Positions 32,470 through 41,037 of a stretch of 41,262 bases of DNA are shown here, piece after piece (the first letter of the stretch is position 1; each line of letters begins with the position of its first letter). The stretch is from REEB506 sp040381035. GTDB lineage: Bacteria > Pseudomonadota > Alphaproteobacteria > Caulobacterales > Aquidulcibacteraceae. The stretch lies in NCBI GenBank assembly GCA_040381035.1, contig JBEIHY010000027.1:1-41262 (forward strand), in the 5' to 3' direction. A model generated the notes under the pieces. The model worked only from the letters and a program-made list of their open reading frames with translations, made no database searches and was not told the origin of the DNA. A program made the translations under genes and the position numbers.

Positions 32470-33552
32470 ATGAGCAGCCAAGTGCGATCATTGAAGATTG
32501 AACAGACATCAAGCGTTGGCAACTTCGTCTGGCTTGGTTTTTGGACCAGCCTGCTGCTGTTGCCGACGCTGACTTTGTTCCGCTTTTGGGCGCGAACCAT
32601 GTTCCGCCAACAGCTGTGGCGCGAAACCCTGATCGATGGCGAGCCGCTGGAATATATCGGCAAGGGCTCTGAAAAGCTGCTCGGCTTCATCATCGCGATT
32701 TTCACCATCGGTCTGCCGGTGGCTGGCCTTTTGCTCGCGGCTCAATTCCTAGCCGGCAGCCCTGCGATGCTGGCGATCGCATTTTTGGTCATCTATGTGT
32801 TCCTGATCGCCCTGATGGTCATGGCCCTGTTCCTGGCGCGGCGTTACATCCTGTCGCGCACCATGCATCGCGGCGTGCGCTTTGCCCAGGGCGGCAGCCC
32901 GTGGGGCTTTCTGGGCCGGGCAATCGGCTATGGCCTTTTGACGCTCATCACGCTCGGCTGGTATGCGCCGGTGATGCGCCTGAAACTCGCGCAGTTCATG
33001 TGGGGCAACTCCAGCTATGGCGACCTGGCCTTCAGCTATGACAACAGCCCCGAAAAGCGCAGCGAGCCGGTGTGGAAAAGCTTCGGCCTCGCCTGGGTGG
33101 GCAGCCTGCTCTATTATGTCGGTGTGCTTGGCTTTGTTGGGTACGGCGTCAGCAGCGGCCAGATGAACCCGGCCGAGCCCGATCTTGGCTTTGTTGTCCT
33201 GCTCTACGCCGTGGTCTTCGGCCTCGCCATTCTATTGTTGCCGTTGCTTGCCTGGCATGAGGCGGTGATGATGCGCCAGATCACCAAATCGATCTCGATC
33301 GGGCCGGTGGCGCTGTCGTCGCGGCTCACCACCTGGGAACTGATCGGCGTATGGTTGAGCAACGCGCTGTTGGTGATGATCACGCTCGGCTTTGGCTATT
33401 TCGCCGCCCAGATGCGCATCTGGCGCTGGATTGCCCGCAAGCTCGACATGGACGGCGCGATTGACCTTGGCGCCATCCAGCAAAGCGCCAGCCGCGGGCC
33501 GCGCCAGGGTGAAGGCATGGCCGATGCATTCGACATTTCCGGTGGGGTTTGA
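32470..33552 (+). CDS. DUF898 (YjgN-like) inner-membrane protein
   Basis: 360 residues with about seven hydrophobic segments (FWTSLLLLPTLTLFRFWARTMF, GFIIAIFTIGLPVAGLLLAAQ and others), and the DUF898 hallmark ARTMFRQQLW and a second copy of the pattern, LITLGWYAPVMRLKLAQFMW. YjgN-family proteins are polytopic and uncharacterised. ATG at 32470 is preferred because a G-rich site precedes it; a longer frame to 32398 starts inside the tandem repeat. It overlaps the M48 gene by one base (TGATG), so the two are coupled. Confidence 0.87.
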   Translation: MSSQVRSLKIEQTSSVGNFVWLGFWTSLLLLPTLTLFRFWARTMFRQQLWRETLIDGEPLEYIGKGSEKLLGFIIAIFTIGLPVAGLLLAAQFLAGSPAMLAIAFLVIYVFLIALMVMALFLARRYILSRTMHRGVRFAQGGSPWGFLGRAIGYGLLTLITLGWYAPVMRLKLAQFMWGNSSYGDLAFSYDNSPEKRSEPVWKSFGLAWVGSLLYYVGVLGFVGYGVSSGQMNPAEPDLGFVVLLYAVVFGLAILLLPLLAWHEAVMMRQITKSISIGPVALSSRLTTWELIGVWLSNALLVMITLGFGYFAAQMRIWRWIARKLDMDGAIDLGAIQQSASRGPRQGEGMADAFDISGGV

Positions 33553-34673
33553 TGACCACAGGACGACCGGGACGGTACTTTGACGGCCACACCGCCGCAG
33601 CCCATGCCGTGACGGTGCAGGCCGACGCCAAGGGCCTGCGCGTGATCGGGCCGGGCATCGACAAGTTTCTGCCTTATGAGCAGTTGACGATCGACCATCA
33701 ACCCGGCCGCGATGTGCGCATTGGCCTCTCCGCCGCGCCGGATATGCGCCTCGTCGCCAGCAATGACCTGCTCGACCAGATCCGCGCGCTGGCGCCGCAG
33801 GCGCTGGCCCGCGCCCATCCCGGCCGGCGCCTGGCCATCATCGTCGGCGGGCTGATCGCCGCCACTGCCGCCATCGCGGCGGCGATTTTCATCGGCGGCC
33901 CGATGATGGCCGAACCGCTGGCCCGGCAAACCCCCATCGCGGTCGAAAAAACCCTGGGGGCCAATTTCGCCAAGCAGATCGAGGTCGTATTCAAGCCCTG
34001 CACCGGGCCAAGCGCCGACGCCGCCAAAACCGCCATCGCGCCGACGCTCGACCGGCTGAGCCAGAACGCCCGCAGCGCCTTCCCGATTGAGTTTGAATTT
34101 GTCGATGTCGAAACGCCAAACGCTTTGGCCCTGCCGGGCGGGCGCGTGCGCGTTACCCGCGGGCTTCTGGAAACACTGGAAAAGTCAGACGAACTCACCG
34201 CCGTCATCGCTCATGAAATCGGCCATGTCGAAGCCCGCGACGGTTTGATCGCGCTGTATCGCCATATTGGGGTCGCGGTGGCGCTGGATATCGTGGCCGG
34301 CGGCGGCGGGCTCGCGCAACAGGCTGTGATCCTGTCAGGCCAGGTGAGCGAGATGCGCCATTCCCGCGCCCAGGAAGCTCGCGCCGACGACGCCGCCATT
34401 CGGATCATGGCCGCCTCCGGCTATGACCCGGCCGCGCTGGGCCGCGCCTTTGCCCGCCTGGAAGGCTGGGTCGAAACCGAAAAGAAGGCCGACGAAGCCA
34501 AGAAACGGCCGCTGGACATCGACCCGCCGGAATGGCTGGCCAGCCACCCGGACCTGTCGGCCCGGCGCAAGAAAGCCGAAGCCGCCGCCTTGCCCGGCCG
34601 GCCCCAGCCGATGAGCGCCCGCGATTGGGAGATTGTGCGCGCGGCTTGCGCGGATGGGCGCGGCGAAAAGTGA
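33552..34673 (+). CDS. Membrane-anchored M48 metallopeptidase
   Basis: 373 residues. An N-terminal soluble domain (about 1-90) precedes one transmembrane helix (about 93-117). The protease domain has LTAVIAHEIGHVEARD (His221, Glu222, His225) and a downstream EARADDAAIRIM third-ligand helix. M48 proteases of this type degrade or process envelope proteins. The start overlaps the DUF898 stop by one base; DUF898-M48 gene pairs recur in proteobacteria, which suggests a joint function. Substrate unknown. Confidence 0.9.
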   Translation: MTTGRPGRYFDGHTAAAHAVTVQADAKGLRVIGPGIDKFLPYEQLTIDHQPGRDVRIGLSAAPDMRLVASNDLLDQIRALAPQALARAHPGRRLAIIVGGLIAATAAIAAAIFIGGPMMAEPLARQTPIAVEKTLGANFAKQIEVVFKPCTGPSADAAKTAIAPTLDRLSQNARSAFPIEFEFVDVETPNALALPGGRVRVTRGLLETLEKSDELTAVIAHEIGHVEARDGLIALYRHIGVAVALDIVAGGGGLAQQAVILSGQVSEMRHSRAQEARADDAAIRIMAASGYDPAALGRAFARLEGWVETEKKADEAKKRPLDIDPPEWLASHPDLSARRKKAEAAALPGRPQPMSARDWEIVRAACADGRGEK

Positions 34674-34679
34674 CACGGC

Positions 34680-35239
34680 TTAAGCCGTCGCGCACGTCAC
34701 GCCGTTATAAAGCTCCGCCAGGAGAACCGCGAAGCCGTAATGGGCCAGCACACTCGCTTCGTCATTGCGGCTGTCGGTGCTGAGCCAAACGCCGCCGTCG
34801 CGCCGCCAAACGCGGGCATGGGCGCTGCGCCGCCAGAAGAACATGATCACCGGGCGCGCCGGGAGCGCGCGATACTCGGCAAGCTTGTCAAGTTCATCGA
34901 GGGTCTGCGTCCCGTCGCAGCGCATAGCGGCGATCCGCGCCGGTCATCGGCGAAGACGCTTTTCGGATCGGGCCGGCGCAATCGAGGACCACATCGGGAT
35001 CGCGATCAAGGTGCTTGCTCGTGCGGACTTTGCTATCGATCACATAAGCCCTCGCACGACCCGCCTTGCCATCGCTCTTTCAAGGCCTGCCGCAGGTTCA
35101 AAGCGATATCATTGTGAACGCGACTTGATCCCGCCATCACCCGCACGCCGCAGCCGACCAGCTCGCGCCGGCGCTCCTGACGGCCTTCCCAGGCGAAATC
35201 ATCCGCGCTGCTCATTTTGAGGCGATGCGGCGCGTTCAT
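34680..35239 (-). pseudogene. Uma2-family endonuclease pseudogene, at least three frameshifts
   Basis: Uma2 segments appear in order in different frames: MNAPHRLKMSSADDFAWEG with VHNDIALNLRQALKERWQG (35239 to about 35045), AYVIDSKVRTSKHLDRDPDV then VLDCAG (35049-34972), DPKSVFADDRR (to about 34937) and TLDELDKLAEYRALPARPVI onward (34925-34680, ending at a stop). Each junction needs a frame change. The nuclease core residues around the expected EVLSPST segment are missing. Uma2 proteins are PD-(D/E)XK-like and often multi-copy. This copy is dead. Confidence 0.8.
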
Positions 35240-35256
35240 GCGCGAAAGCTAACAGA

Positions 35257-35868
35257 TCAGCCCGCCAGCGTCACCCGGCGCAGCGTCAGGTTGAAGCGCC
35301 CGCCCTCAGGCAAGAGCGTGGAGCTTGCCGGCACAATCCGGTCAACGCCATGAAAGGCCGCGCGCGCCGCGCCCGCTAAAGCGCAAACATCGCCGGACGC
35401 CAGCCGCACGCTGACGGTCGGGTCCGTGCGCTTAGGGCCGCCGATGCGAAACAAGGCGGTGTCGCCCAGCGAGACCGACAACACCGGCGCCACCCGATCT
35501 TCCTCATCGGCATCGACATGCAGGCCCATCTTGGCGTCGCCGGCATAGTAATTGACCAGGCACGCTTCCGGCGGGGCGCCATAACCGGTCACCTCGTCCC
35601 ACAGAGCCAAAAGCATTGGCGGGATCGGCGGCCAGGGCTGGCCTGTTTCGGGATGGGCGGGTTCATAGCGATAGCCCTGGCGCTGATCGGTGAGCCAGCC
35701 CAACACCCCGCAATTTGTCATCCGAACGCTCATGGCGGCGCCGTTGCGCGGCATGCGTGGCGTGAACAACGGCGCGGCCGCGATCACCGCGCGCATTTCG
35801 GCCAAAAGCGCGATCTGGGCGGCGCGATCCAACCGGCCCGGCAGCAGGCGAAGGCCCGCTGTGCTCAT
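35257..35868 (-). CDS. alkB: AlkB-type 2-oxoglutarate-dependent DNA repair dioxygenase
   Basis: 203 residues. The Fe(II) triad is GLHVDADE (His117, Asp119) and FHGVDRI (His173); the 2-oxoglutarate-binding arginines are in the C-terminal GRFNLTLRRV. The NYYAGDAKMGLH block and LFRIGG strand match AlkB, which removes methyl groups from 1-methyladenine and 3-methylcytosine in DNA and RNA. ATG at 35868 overlaps the stop of the upstream 64-residue gene as ATGA. No ada gene is nearby, so its control is unclear. Confidence 0.92.
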   Translation of the reverse strand: MSTAGLRLLPGRLDRAAQIALLAEMRAVIAAAPLFTPRMPRNGAAMSVRMTNCGVLGWLTDQRQGYRYEPAHPETGQPWPPIPPMLLALWDEVTGYGAPPEACLVNYYAGDAKMGLHVDADEEDRVAPVLSVSLGDTALFRIGGPKRTDPTVSVRLASGDVCALAGAARAAFHGVDRIVPASSTLLPEGGRFNLTLRRVTLAG

Positions 35869-36059
35869 ATGGTTTCCAGTGTTTCGGCCAGCAAAGCCAC
35901 GGCGCGCGCCCGCACTTGGCGACCGATTAAGCCGTTGGGATCGAGCGCCCCGGCGGCGGCCCAGGCGCGCGGATCGCGCAAAACAAGCGAAGCCATGCGC
36001 ACCACTTCGGCGTCGTTGATGCGCTGGATTGGCGCTTCGCGCTGTGTCACCTGGAGCAT
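35865..36059 (-). CDS. 64-residue protein coupled to alkB
   Basis: 64 residues, soluble and helical: APIQRINDAEVVRMASLVLR, DPRAWAAAGALDPNGLIGRQ and VRARAVALLAETLE. ATG at 36059 has AGGAGGG upstream at good spacing, and its stop overlaps the alkB start by ATGA, so it is real and co-translated. No family recognised; an accessory or regulatory role with AlkB is only inference. A longer in-frame start at 36221 would overlap the end of the sbtB-like gene and is rejected. Confidence 0.65.
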   Translation of the reverse strand: MLQVTQREAPIQRINDAEVVRMASLVLRDPRAWAAAGALDPNGLIGRQVRARAVALLAETLETI

Positions 36060-36189
36060 CTCTCCCTCCTGTTTGATTGTGAGATGCCGCGCGGTGGCCG
36101 CTTGGATGCAGGGCCTGACTGAGCCGAGAAGCCGTCCTCCTGGGGCGGCGCGTTGCGCCGAGCCCAGGATCCATATGTGGACGGCCCGG

Positions 36190-36498
36190 TCAAAACCGCT
36201 CGGCCCGCAGCACATCCACATCGCTGGCGTAAATCACGCCCGGATAGCGCAGGAAAATCTCGGCCATGCCGGCCAACACCTTTTCGGCCACTTCTTCCGT
36301 GGTGACGGCAATCACAACCCGCTGGTCCATGCCGACCGCCAGGCTCTGATCGTCCCACCGGCCCGACAGGCCGCGGCCTTCGCGCGCCTCGAGCACGGTG
36401 AACACATGCACGCCGCAAGCGTCGAGCAACGCTTCGACACGTTTCAGGATTGGCGCTTCGATGATGATTTCCAAGCGCCGGCGGCGGTGGGTTTGCAT
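36190..36498 (-). CDS. sbtB: SbtB-like PII-family protein
   Basis: 102 residues with a PII-like ferredoxin fold: RRLEIIIEAPILKRVEALLD, the VFTVLEAREGRGLSG loop region and a final YPGVIYASDVDVLRAERF. It lies four bases after sbtA, the arrangement of SbtA with its regulator SbtB, which in cyanobacteria binds adenyl nucleotides and tunes bicarbonate uptake. The cyanobacterial C-terminal CGPxGC loop is missing, so regulation may differ. ATG at 36498 is preferred over TTG at 36513. Confidence 0.78.
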   Translation of the reverse strand: MQTHRRRRLEIIIEAPILKRVEALLDACGVHVFTVLEAREGRGLSGRWDDQSLAVGMDQRVVIAVTTEEVAEKVLAGMAEIFLRYPGVIYASDVDVLRAERF

Positions 36499-36502
36499 GG
36501 CG

Positions 36503-37492
36503 CTATCCGGCAAGGACGGCCTGCGCGGCCGCGGCGTAGAGCGGAATGCCCAATGCGATATTGAACGGGAAAGTCACCCCGATCGCCAGCGGCAAATAGA
36601 CGCCGGGATCGGCTTCCGGCAGGGCGATCCGCACCGCTGCGGGCGCCGCGATATAAGACGCCGACGCCGCCAGCGTCATGAGAATGGCGCCATCCGGCGC
36701 GGCCATACCGAGCGCCGCCGCCCCGGCCAAGGCCAGCCCCGCCCCGATCAGCGGAATCGCCAAGCCGGCCAGCACCAGCGACACGGTCAACCGATTATTG
36801 CCCTGCAGCCGGCGCGACGCAACCAGCCCCATCTCCAAAAGAAACAAACACAAGACCCCGGCGAACAACCCGTTCACAAACAGATCAAGCCGCTTCATCC
36901 CGGCCTGCCCGCTGACCAACCCAATCGCAAACGCGCCAACCAGCACGACGATTGAGCCGTTCAACAGCACTTCGCGCAAGAGCTCGCCTTGGCTGTGGCC
37001 GCCGCGGGTGTCGATCGCGGACTTTGACCCGGCCAGCATCAGCGCGGCAATGATCCCTGGCGTCTCCATCGCGGCCGCGACCGCGGCGAGATAATCGCCT
37101 GGCTTAAGTCCCGCGAGCTTGGCGAAATCCATCGCCGCCACGAAAGTGACAATCGAGATCGAGCCATAATGGGCCGCTAAGCCCGCCAGCGTCGTGCGGT
37201 CCAGCTTCGGCGCGCCCAGGCGCGCTATGGCAAAGGCGATGAACGGCATCCCTGCCGACAGCACCAGGCCAAGGCCCAGGGCTTCGAGGAAATCCGGGCT
37301 TAAGCCTTCGCGCTGCGCAGCCACGCCGCCCTTGAAGCCGATCGCCAGCAACAGATAGATCGACAGGCCCTTGGTGACCGCCTCGGGGATCGACAGGTCG
37401 GAACGGGCAAAACCGGCCGCCGCGCCAAGGCCGAAGAACAACACCGCCGGGGCGGTCAGATTGGCAAGCGCCAAGGAAGCAAAATCAGTCAT
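36503..37492 (-). CDS. sbtA: SbtA-type sodium-dependent bicarbonate permease
   Basis: 329 residues with about ten hydrophobic segments and the SbtA/DUF897 pattern: FFGLGAAAGFARSDLSIPEA, IYLLLAIGFKGGVAAQREG, the AAHYGSISIVTFVAAMDF core and SASYIAAPAAVRIALPEADP. SbtA imports bicarbonate with sodium in cyanobacteria; homologues are known in heterotrophs. It is followed by the PII-like sbtB. dnaJ ends 58 bp upstream on the same strand. Bicarbonate transport in this host is inferred from family, and related permeases could carry other anions. Confidence 0.85.
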   Translation of the reverse strand: MTDFASLALANLTAPAVLFFGLGAAAGFARSDLSIPEAVTKGLSIYLLLAIGFKGGVAAQREGLSPDFLEALGLGLVLSAGMPFIAFAIARLGAPKLDRTTLAGLAAHYGSISIVTFVAAMDFAKLAGLKPGDYLAAVAAAMETPGIIAALMLAGSKSAIDTRGGHSQGELLREVLLNGSIVVLVGAFAIGLVSGQAGMKRLDLFVNGLFAGVLCLFLLEMGLVASRRLQGNNRLTVSLVLAGLAIPLIGAGLALAGAAALGMAAPDGAILMTLAASASYIAAPAAVRIALPEADPGVYLPLAIGVTFPFNIALGIPLYAAAAQAVLAG

Positions 37493-37550
37493 GCCCGCCA
37501 GGGCTTAACCGCGCCCGCGTGAGATCACCAGCCCGTGATCGCAAATCAAA

Positions 37551-38729
37551 TCAACGGCCCGGCTGCTCGCCCTTGTTCTCAAAGAAGCGTTTGACGCTGT
37601 CGAAGAAACCGTGGCTCTGCGGATGGGCGTCTTCGCCGCAGGCAGCGGCGAATTCTTCCAGCAGCTTGCGCTGCTTGGCGTTGAGACTGACCGGCGTTTC
37701 CACGACCATCTCGATATGCAGGTCGCCGCGGTCGCGGCTGTTGATGCTGGGCATGCCTTTGCCGCGCAGGCGGAAGCGCCGGCCGGTCTGGGCGCCTTCG
37801 GGGATGGGCAATTCGGCCTTGCCGCCGTCAATCGTGGGCAAATCAATCTTGCCGCCCAGCGCGGCGGTCGCGATCGGCACGGTGGCGCGGCAATAAAGAT
37901 CCTGGCCGTCGCGTTCAAAGAAAGCGTGCGGCTTCAAGGACAAAAACACATAAAGATCGCCGGGCTGGCCGCCGCGCCCGCCCATATCGCCCTCACCGGT
38001 CAGGCGGATGCGGGTGCCGTCTTCAACGCCAGCGGGGATCTTGAACGACAGGCGCTTGTCTTTGGAGACGGCGCCGCGGCCATTGCAGCTCTTGCAGGGA
38101 TTTTTGATCACCGTGCCGCGGCCCTGACAGGCCGGGCAGGTGCGCGCCACGCGGAAGAAGCCGCCGCGTTCGCCCATCATGACTTGGCCGCGGCCTTGGC
38201 AGGCGCCGCACGTTTCCGGGCTTGTGCCGGGCGCGGCGCCGACGCCATTGCACGGCTCACAAATGATCGCCGAAGGGATGGTGATCTCTTTGTCGGCGCC
38301 GGCAAAGGCCTGCTCCAAGGTGATTTCCATATCATAGCGCAGGTCAGCGCCGCGTTCGGGCCCGCGCCGACGCTGGCCGCCGCCGCCGGCGAAGATATCA
38401 TCCAAGTCCTCGCCGAAAAACTCGCGGAATAGGTCTGAGAAGCCGCCAAAACCGCCCGCGCCTGCACCGCCGAACGGGCCGCCGCCGCCCGCACCGCCGC
38501 CTTGGAAGGCGGCCTTGCCGAAGCGATCATAAGCGGCGCGCTTTTGCGGGTCGCTCAACACCTCATAGGCTTCCGCGATTTCCTTGAACTTGGCTTCCGC
38601 GGTCGGGTCGTCGCGATTGGCGTCGGGGTGATATTGCTTTGCGAGTTTGCGGAACCCCGCTTTCAGCGCGTCAATGTCGGCGGTGCGGGCGACGCCGAGA
38701 ATGTCGTAGTAATCGCGTTCTTTCGCCAT
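37551..38729 (-). CDS. dnaJ: Chaperone protein DnaJ
   Basis: 392 residues, full length. The J domain has YHPDANRDD (HPD about 34-36), a Gly-rich linker (GGGAGGGGPFGGAGAGGFGG), and four zinc motifs: CEPCNGVG, CGACQGRG, CPACQGRG and CKSCNGRG (about 150-215). The substrate domain and dimer tail are complete. It stimulates DnaK ATPase and delivers unfolded proteins. It lies downstream of dnaK across an intergenic terminator-like hairpin. Confidence 0.97.
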   Translation of the reverse strand: MAKERDYYDILGVARTADIDALKAGFRKLAKQYHPDANRDDPTAEAKFKEIAEAYEVLSDPQKRAAYDRFGKAAFQGGGAGGGGPFGGAGAGGFGGFSDLFREFFGEDLDDIFAGGGGQRRRGPERGADLRYDMEITLEQAFAGADKEITIPSAIICEPCNGVGAAPGTSPETCGACQGRGQVMMGERGGFFRVARTCPACQGRGTVIKNPCKSCNGRGAVSKDKRLSFKIPAGVEDGTRIRLTGEGDMGGRGGQPGDLYVFLSLKPHAFFERDGQDLYCRATVPIATAALGGKIDLPTIDGGKAELPIPEGAQTGRRFRLRGKGMPSINSRDRGDLHIEMVVETPVSLNAKQRKLLEEFAAACGEDAHPQSHGFFDSVKRFFENKGEQPGR

Positions 38730-38762
38730 GGATCACCCGGCCCCGTGCAACATGCAGTCGGG

Positions 38763-38787
38763 AAAAAGCGGGGCATTTCTGCCCCGC
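38763..38787 (-). terminator. Intrinsic terminator between dnaK and dnaJ
   Basis: On the minus strand GCGGGGCA-GAAA-TGCCCCGC forms a perfect 8-bp stem with a GNRA tetraloop, followed at once by TTTTT (38767-38763). It begins about 8 bases after the dnaK stop. It should stop part of the transcripts, or stabilise dnaK mRNA after processing. Confidence 0.8.
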
Positions 38788-38795
38788 CATGCGCT

Positions 38796-40721
38796 CTAGG
38801 CGCTCTTCTTGCTTTGACCGTCGACTTCCTCGAATTCGGCGTCAACCACGCCGTCTTCGCGACCCGCCTCGCCCGTGCCGGCATCGCCGGTTGCGCCGCC
38901 GGCCGCGCCGGGTTGGCCGTACATCGCTTCGCCGATCTTCATTGACACCTGCACCAAGGCTTGCGTCTTGGCGGCGATGTCGCTGGCGTTTTCGCCTTCC
39001 AGTGCGCTGCGCAGCGACGCAATCCCCTGCTCGATCGCCTGCTTGTCGCCCGGCGGCAGCTTGTCGCCATGCTCGGCCAGCTGCTTCTCAGTCGAATGCA
39101 CCAGCGCCTCGCCCTGGTTCTTGGCTTCGGCGAGTTCACGCCGGGCCTTGTCTTCAGAAGCGTGCTCCTCGGCGTCCTTCACCATCCGCTTGATGTCAGC
39201 CTCCGACAGGCCGCCAGACGGCTGGATGCGCATCGACTGCTCTTTGCTGGTTGCCTTGTCCTTGGCGGAAACCGAGACGATGCCGTTGGCGTCGATGTCG
39301 AACGTGACCTCAATCTGAGGCAGGCCGCGCGGCGCGGTCGGGATGCCGATCAGGTCGAACTGGCCGAGCGCGCGATTGTCCGCCGCCATTTCGCGTTCGC
39401 CCTGAAACACCCGGATCGTCACCGCCTGCTGGTTATCCTCTGCGGTGGAGAAGACTTGGCTCTTTTTGGTCGGGATTGTGGTGTTGCGGTCAATCAGGCG
39501 AGTGAACACACCGCCCAGCGTCTCAATGCCGAGCGAGAGCGGCGTGACATCGAGCAGAACAACGTTTTTCACATCGCCCTGCAACACGCCGGCCTGGATT
39601 GCCGCGCCAATGGCGACGACTTCATCAGGATTGACGCCCTTGTGCGGCTCGCGGCCGAAGAAGTCCTTCACGACCTGCTGGATTTTCGGCATCCGCGTCA
39701 TGCCGCCGACGAGCACGACTTCGTTGATTTGCCCGGCGCTCAAGCCAGCATCCTTCAGCGCCGCCTTGCATGGATCGAGCGTCCGCGACACGAGGTCTTC
39801 CACCAGCGCCTCCAGCTTGGCGCGGGTCAGCTTCATGTTGAGGTGGATCGGCTGTTTGGTGCTCATATCCATCGAAATGAACGGCAGATTGACCGTGTAT
39901 TCGGTGGTCGAAGACAGTTCCTTCTTGGCCTTTTCGGCTTCTTCCTTGAGGCGCTGCAAGGCCATTTTGTCTTGCTTCAGATCGACGCCTTTTTCTTTTT
40001 TGAACTCATCATTGATGTAGTTCAGAATGCGATTGTCGAAGTCTTCGCCGCCCAGGAACGTGTCGCCATTGGTGCTGCGGACTTCAAAAACCCCATCGCC
40101 GATTTCCAGGATCGACACGTCAAACGTGCCGCCGCCGAGGTCATAGACGGCGATGATTTTGTTGTTTTCGGTCTTGTCGAGGCCGTAAGCGAGCGCCGCG
40201 GCCGTCGGTTCGTTGATGATCCGCAGCACTTCCAGGCCTGCGATCCGGCCGGCGTCTTTCGTCGCCTGGCGCTGGGCGTCGTTGAAATAGGCCGGCACGG
40301 TGATCACCGCCTGGGTTACCGGCTGGCCGAGATAATCCTCAGCCGTCTGCTTCATCTTTTGCAGCACAAAGGCGCTGACTTCCGCCGGCGCATAGTCTTT
40401 GTCGCGGCCCTTGACCCAGGCGTCGCCATTGGCGGCCTTGGTGATCCGATAGGGCACCATGCCGATGTCCTTCTGGACGATCGGATCGTTGAACTGGCGC
40501 CCAATCAAGCGCTTGATGGCGTACAGCGTGTGCTCGGAGTTCATCGTCGCCTGGCGCACGGCTGGCATCCCGATCAGCCGCTCGCCGCTGTCGGCGAACG
40601 CCACTACGGAAGGGGTGGTGTTGGCGCCTTCGCTGTTTGGAATGACCTTCCAGCTCGACCCCTCCATGACGGCCACGCAGGAATTTGTGGTTCCGAGGTC
40701 AATGCCGATGACTTTGCTCAT
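38796..40721 (-). CDS. dnaK: Chaperone protein DnaK (Hsp70)
   Basis: 641 residues. MSKVIGIDLGTTNSCVAVME starts the nucleotide-binding domain; VYDLGGGTFDVSI, the FFGREPHKGVNPDEVVAIGA region and the DVTPLSLGIETLGG linker lead into the substrate domain (NTTIPTKKSQVFSTAEDNQQ). The C-terminal helical lid ends in EFEEVDGQSKKSA. It folds and protects proteins with DnaJ and GrpE. ATG at 40721 is chosen because it begins the universal DnaK N-terminus; longer in-frame starts would add an unrelated leader. Confidence 0.98.
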   Translation of the reverse strand: MSKVIGIDLGTTNSCVAVMEGSSWKVIPNSEGANTTPSVVAFADSGERLIGMPAVRQATMNSEHTLYAIKRLIGRQFNDPIVQKDIGMVPYRITKAANGDAWVKGRDKDYAPAEVSAFVLQKMKQTAEDYLGQPVTQAVITVPAYFNDAQRQATKDAGRIAGLEVLRIINEPTAAALAYGLDKTENNKIIAVYDLGGGTFDVSILEIGDGVFEVRSTNGDTFLGGEDFDNRILNYINDEFKKEKGVDLKQDKMALQRLKEEAEKAKKELSSTTEYTVNLPFISMDMSTKQPIHLNMKLTRAKLEALVEDLVSRTLDPCKAALKDAGLSAGQINEVVLVGGMTRMPKIQQVVKDFFGREPHKGVNPDEVVAIGAAIQAGVLQGDVKNVVLLDVTPLSLGIETLGGVFTRLIDRNTTIPTKKSQVFSTAEDNQQAVTIRVFQGEREMAADNRALGQFDLIGIPTAPRGLPQIEVTFDIDANGIVSVSAKDKATSKEQSMRIQPSGGLSEADIKRMVKDAEEHASEDKARRELAEAKNQGEALVHSTEKQLAEHGDKLPPGDKQAIEQGIASLRSALEGENASDIAAKTQALVQVSMKIGEAMYGQPGAAGGATGDAGTGEAGREDGVVDAEFEEVDGQSKKSA

Positions 40722-40843
40722 ATCTCTTACGCCCCGTGCTGCGGCGGCGCCGCGCCATGATCGGACCCGTTCACGGCGTCCTGGCGATGCGCCCCAAAGG
40801 TTTTGACGGCGCGCCGCGCGGGCAACGCCATGGTTCTGCGCTG

Positions 40844-40871
40844 ATATGGTGAGCCGGGGGCCGCCCACAAG
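40844..40871 (-). promoter_or_regulatory. Putative RpoH (sigma-32) promoter of dnaK
   Basis: On the minus strand CTTGTGG is followed after 15 bases by CCATAT, about 120 bp before the dnaK start. This resembles the heat-shock CTTGAAA ... CCCATNT pattern with imperfect elements. The rest of 40722-41037 holds a GC-rich leader and no other gene I can see. Confidence 0.4.
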
Positions 40872-41037
40872 CCTCTTGGCCCCCACGCAATGCAGGGTTT
40901 TTAGCTGGAACGCTCTGGCGGGCCTTGCCAAAGCCCGGATTGCCGCTTGAGCTTCGCCAGCCGCCACGCAATGTTGCGCGCCCGGCATGATCCTCGCTTC
41001 ACCTGCCGGATCGGATTGGCCGGCGGAGCGTGCGCCT

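Noticed and set aside
37523..37540. Hairpin GATCAC-CAGCCC-GTGATC after dnaJ as terminator
   Set aside because: Short stem and no T-run on either strand; it may be chance.
38961..40760. 599-codon plus-strand frame opposite dnaK
   Set aside because: Antisense shadow of dnaK; no domain resemblance.
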